NCBI GenBank assembly: GCA_022707665.1
Contig: JAKJAE010000001.1
Span: 1 to 16,995 of the forward strand
Reading direction: 5' to 3'
DNA from: Chloroflexota bacterium
GTDB taxonomy: Bacteria > Chloroflexota > Anaerolineae > B4-G1 > SLSP01
Length of the DNA: 16,995 nucleotides
Part shown: positions 14,642-16,995 of the stretch, piece by piece
Numbering within the stretch: the stretch's first letter is position 1
How the letters are laid out: each line of letters opens with the position of its first letter
Program-made: the position numbers and the translations under genes
The notes under the pieces: generated by a model
Seen by the model: only the letters and a program-made list of their open reading frames with translations
Database searches by the model: none
What the model was told of the DNA's origin: nothing

Positions 14642-15796
14642 TCAGAGGCTTCGTTCGTAAATCCTGTACGTTCTGTAAAGGCGCCCATTCATGTTGGCTG
14701 CGGTCTGGCGCATCGGCAGGTTGCTCTCCAGGACCCAGGAGAACTCGATGTCCTTGTACTTCGGTACACACCGCTTCATCGTCTCGACAATAATGAGTGC
14801 GTGGAGACCCTGAGGACGGTACTCCTCAACCACCCCTCCGGCAAACGCCCGGATCGTCGTGACTCTCTTCCTCACCTTCCAGTTGTACAGCATCTTGGCC
14901 ATCGTCCACCACTCGGGAACGCCTGGGCGAGGATAGGCCCTGTGCAATGCCTGGTTCAGGTCCGGAATGGGGAGCCCTGCGGCGACAGGGCGCTCACCTT
15001 TGAACACGAAGAAGATCGTATCCGGGTCGATGATCGGCTTGAGCGCACTGATCTCATGATCGAGTTCCGCGTCGGTGAGTGGCACGAACCCCCAGTTTTT
15101 GGACCAAGCCTGGTTGTAGACTTCTTTGAAGAAGCCCGCATCTCGTTTGAAGTTCGCCATATCGATGGGGCGAATCGTGACGTCGGAACGTTGCCGGGCA
15201 TGCTCGGCAACCCGCAACAGTTTCGGGTTGAGCCCGGTTCCATCCGGTTTCACACTGCGGACATCGGACAGGAATGCGAACAGATTCTGTGCAGTCGAGT
15301 ATCCCGCGTTCTCGATGTAGTCGACGTAGTAGCGTGGATTGTAGGTCATCATAACCACGGGAGGGCCATCCCAGCCATCCACCAGCAGACCGCACTCCTC
15401 ATTCGTGGAGTAGTTCATGGGGCCGCGAATGGTGTCGAGCCCCTCTTCTCGCAGGAATGCCTCAGCGGTGCGCAGAAGCTCGCGCGCGGCCTCCTCGTCC
15501 TGCAGCACCTCGAACAGCCCAAAGAAGCCGACCTCGTCGTTCCAGTAGTAATTGTGGTTGTAGTTCACGATGGCGGCGATGGTGCCCACCATCTTGCCGT
15601 CACGCTTCGCCGCGAAGTAGCGCACCTTGGCGTGTTGGTGGAATGGGTGCCGCTCAGGATCTACGAACGCATCGCGTTCCGAGAGAAGTGGTGGGACCCA
15701 ATAGGGGTCACCGCGGTACACTTCCCACTGGAAACGGACAAACTGCTTCCTCTCGGCAGCGGTCTCGATCGGAACGATCGCAAGCTTGCCTGCCAT
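14642..15796 (-). CDS. GNAT-like acyltransferase-fold protein of about 380 residues
   Basis: A 384-residue cytoplasmic protein of a widespread family usually annotated as GNAT-like N-acetyltransferase or hypothetical. Seen: FQWEVYRGDPYWVPPLLSE (22-40), NPF-like 'HPFHQHAKVRYFAAKRDGK' (50-68), VGTIAAIVN (70-78), GFFGLFE (90-96), RGPMNYSTNEECGLLVDG (124-141) and YNPRYYVDYIENAGY (152-166). The first half carries the acetyltransferase-like fold and the second half a second GNAT-like unit. Substrate unknown. The open frame reaches 15847, but ATG 15796 is chosen because AGAGGAGG lies 7 bases upstream and a clear promoter precedes it. An open frame on the opposite strand of similar length is a shadow. 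Confidence 0.83.
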   Translation of the reverse strand: MAGKLAIVPIETAAERKQFVRFQWEVYRGDPYWVPPLLSERDAFVDPERHPFHQHAKVRYFAAKRDGKMVGTIAAIVNYNHNYYWNDEVGFFGLFEVLQDEEAARELLRTAEAFLREEGLDTIRGPMNYSTNEECGLLVDGWDGPPVVMMTYNPRYYVDYIENAGYSTAQNLFAFLSDVRSVKPDGTGLNPKLLRVAEHARQRSDVTIRPIDMANFKRDAGFFKEVYNQAWSKNWGFVPLTDAELDHEISALKPIIDPDTIFFVFKGERPVAAGLPIPDLNQALHRAYPRPGVPEWWTMAKMLYNWKVRKRVTTIRAFAGGVVEEYRPQGLHALIIVETMKRCVPKYKDIEFSWVLESNLPMRQTAANMNGRLYRTYRIYERSL

Positions 15797-15861
15797 AATG
15801 AGTCCTCCTCTATGATGCCAATGACGAGATGTGGGGCTACAGCGCACGCATAATGATACCG

Positions 15862-15889
15862 ATTATAGATGCCCCAATGCAGGCGTCAA
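15862..15889 (-). promoter_or_regulatory. near-consensus promoter of the GNAT-like gene
   Basis: On the minus strand TTGACG (plus 15884-15889) and a perfect TATAAT (plus 15862-15867) are 16 bases apart. The leader would be about 58 bases. An inverted repeat ATAAT-N7-ATTAT (15850-15866) spans from the -10 box to the start point and might be an operator. Confidence 0.7.
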
Positions 15890-16059
15890 TCCGCGTCCAG
15901 TTCCGATGCTTTTCTGATAGATCTCTAAGGCAACTCTAATCCCCGCCGTTTACACTGATAATGCTGGCTCCATTGGGCCTGGCACTTCGTTCGCGAGTGA
16001 AGGTTCAGCTCTGTAGAGGCCACTAACGAACCGGAGATGGGGCCATCAGGAGGTGACCT
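15890..16059 (+). other. intergenic leader of clpB, no clear promoter
   Basis: About 170 bases between the GNAT promoter and clpB. A GATAAT (15957-15962) could be a -10 box but has no fitting -35. GCACT-N8-GAGTG (15982-15999) vaguely recalls CIRCE but has the wrong spacing and poor outer positions. The ribosome site AGGAGGTGA (16048-16056) is a full match to the 16S 3' end, 3 bases before the ATG region, suggesting strong translation. Confidence 0.5.
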
Positions 16060-16995
16060 ATGGAAGCAAATAACTACACAGAGAAGACACAGCAGGCGCT
16101 GATCAGGGCACAACGCATGGCTACCGAGCGTGGAAACCCGCAGATCGAGCCGGAACATATGTTGTTGGCGCTCCTGGAGCAATCTGATGGAGTGGTGCCA
16201 CGCATCGTCTTGGCGCTTGGGGCCGATCCTCAGCGACTGAGACTGGACCTGGAACAGGTGCTCGCGAGAAAGCCCAGGGCTCAGGGAGCCGCAGCACAGG
16301 TGGCGATCTCGCCGGCGCTGTTGCGCGTGCTGCAGGCCGCGGACCGAGAGGCGCAGGCATTGCGGGATGAGTACATAAGTACGGAACACATCCTGCTCGC
16401 ACTGGCTGATACCACCGCCGGGGAGATCTCGCGTTACCTCGCTGCGCAAGGCATCAGCCGTGAGGCTGTGCTCCGCGCGCTGACCGGTATTCGGGGCTCC
16501 CGCCGGGTGGTGTCGCAGACGCCCGAGGACACGTATAGCGTCCTGGAGAAATACGGACGTAACCTCACGCAATTGGCCCATCAGGGCAAACTCGACCCCG
16601 TCATCGGTCGCGACGAAGAGATCCGACGGGTGATGCAGATTCTGTCGCGCCGCACGAAGAACAACCCTGTCCTAGTGGGGGAGGCGGGTGTTGGAAAGAC
16701 AGCCATTGCTGAGGGCCTGGCACAACGTATCGTCCGGGGTGACGTCCCGGAGGGTCTGCGGGATAGGGAGATCTTCCAGCTCGATATGGGGGCGCTCATT
16801 GCCGGGGCAAAGTACAGAGGGGAGTTCGAGGAACGCCTCAAGGCTGTGCTCACCGAGATTGCCAGTTCCCAGGGCAAGATGATCCTCTTCATCGATGAGC
16901 TCCATACAGTGGTAGGGGCAGGCAAGGCTGAGGGTGCTATGGATGCCGGCAATATCCTCAAGCCTATGCTGGCCCGCGGGGAGTTGCACACGATC
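16060..16995 (+). CDS. clpB: ClpB chaperone, N-terminal 312 residues (cut by window end)
   Basis: The first 312 codons of an AAA+ disaggregase, which with DnaK pulls polypeptides out of aggregates. Seen: the double Clp N domain (about 1-145, [13 protein letters not shown] and [10 protein letters not shown], then [11 protein letters not shown]), the linker ending [14 protein letters not shown] (160-173), [15 protein letters not shown] (176-190), Walker A GEAGVGKT (207-214), pore loop KYRG (251-254) and Walker B ILFIDE (275-280). The order with '[11 protein letters not shown]' and '[10 protein letters not shown]' fits ClpB better than ClpC, but the middle coiled-coil domain that would settle it is outside the window. 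The start is fixed by an ideal AGGAGGTGA site. The frame stays open to the last base. Confidence 0.9.
   Translation, partial: MEANNYTEKTQQALIRAQRMATERGNPQIEPEHMLLALLEQSDGVVPRIVLALGADPQRLRLDLEQVLARKPRAQGAAAQVAISPALLRVLQAADREAQALRDEYISTEHILLALADTTAGEISRYLAAQGISREAVLRALTGIRGSRRVVSQTPEDTYSVLEKYGRNLTQLAHQGKLDPVIGRDEEIRRVMQILSRRTKNNPVLVGEAGVGKTAIAEGLAQRIVRGDVPEGLRDREIFQLDMGALIAGAKYRGEFEERLKAVLTEIASSQGKMILFIDELHTVVGAGKAEGAMDAGNILKPMLARGELHTI

Noticed and set aside
14585..15853. A 422-codon open frame on the plus strand, longer than the minus-strand GNAT-like gene it covers
   Set aside because: Its protein has no recognisable motif, whereas the minus-strand frame has family motifs, AGGAGG and a consensus promoter. 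It is a shadow of a GC-rich gene.
15982..15999. GCACT-N8-GAGTG before clpB as a CIRCE (HrcA) operator
   Set aside because: True CIRCE is TTAGCACTC-N9-GAGTGCTAA. Here the aligned halves leave a 7-base spacer and most outer positions do not match.

Overview
The window looks like a stretch of a bacterial chromosome, roughly 60% GC. Its likely source is a Chloroflexota-type anaerobe (Anaerolineae or a relative). That assignment is inference. It rests on the mix of a tungsten-type aldehyde oxidoreductase operon, secreted cohesin/dockerin/LysM proteins, a trypanosome-like 'PKTIDND' phosphofructokinase and a DksA-lspA-rluD gene order, not on a marker gene. No transposase, integrase, CRISPR array or phage gene is visible. 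No gap without a gene exceeds about 265 bases.

Left part (1-3766): the 3' part of a tRNA-Leu(CAG) enters from the left edge and is followed by a strong hairpin. A URO-D/corrinoid-methyltransferase-like gene (minus) and a pfkA-type phosphofructokinase plus threonine aldolase pair (plus) diverge from a shared 200-bp promoter region.

Centre (3767-9583): a four-gene minus-strand operon runs AOR - MoaD/ThiS-like protein - DUF456 membrane protein - YibE/F membrane protein. It has a near-consensus promoter at 7955-7983. The pairing of AOR with its own ubiquitin-like sulfur carrier points to dedicated pterin-cofactor supply. The two membrane proteins have no clear role. Diverging from it is a GT39/ArnT-like integral membrane glycosyltransferase.

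Surface pair (9584-11622, minus): a secreted cohesin-like + carboxypeptidase-regulatory-like + dockerin protein is followed 29 bases later by a secreted cohesin-like + double LysM protein. Together they look like a minimal scaffold: a wall or envelope anchor that can bind a dockerin-bearing partner. Upstream lie 11-bp-phased CTGTAAY repeats resembling a PhoB/OmpR-type operator.

Right part (11793-16995): a plus-strand operon runs DksA/TraR-like zinc protein - lspA - RluD/YlyB-like - nitrilase-like, with overlapping or closely spaced genes, and ends in a hairpin. The last two proteins keep their family folds but have Gly where the catalytic Asp (RluD) or catalytic Cys (nitrilase) should be, so both look like non-catalytic homologues. 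Then follow a convergent GNAT-like gene (minus) with a good promoter and the first 312 codons of clpB, cut by the window edge.

The points most worth following are the two adjacent apparent pseudoenzymes, the cohesin/dockerin/LysM surface pair with its putative response-regulator operator, and the AOR operon with its unusual cysteine spacing and attached membrane proteins.
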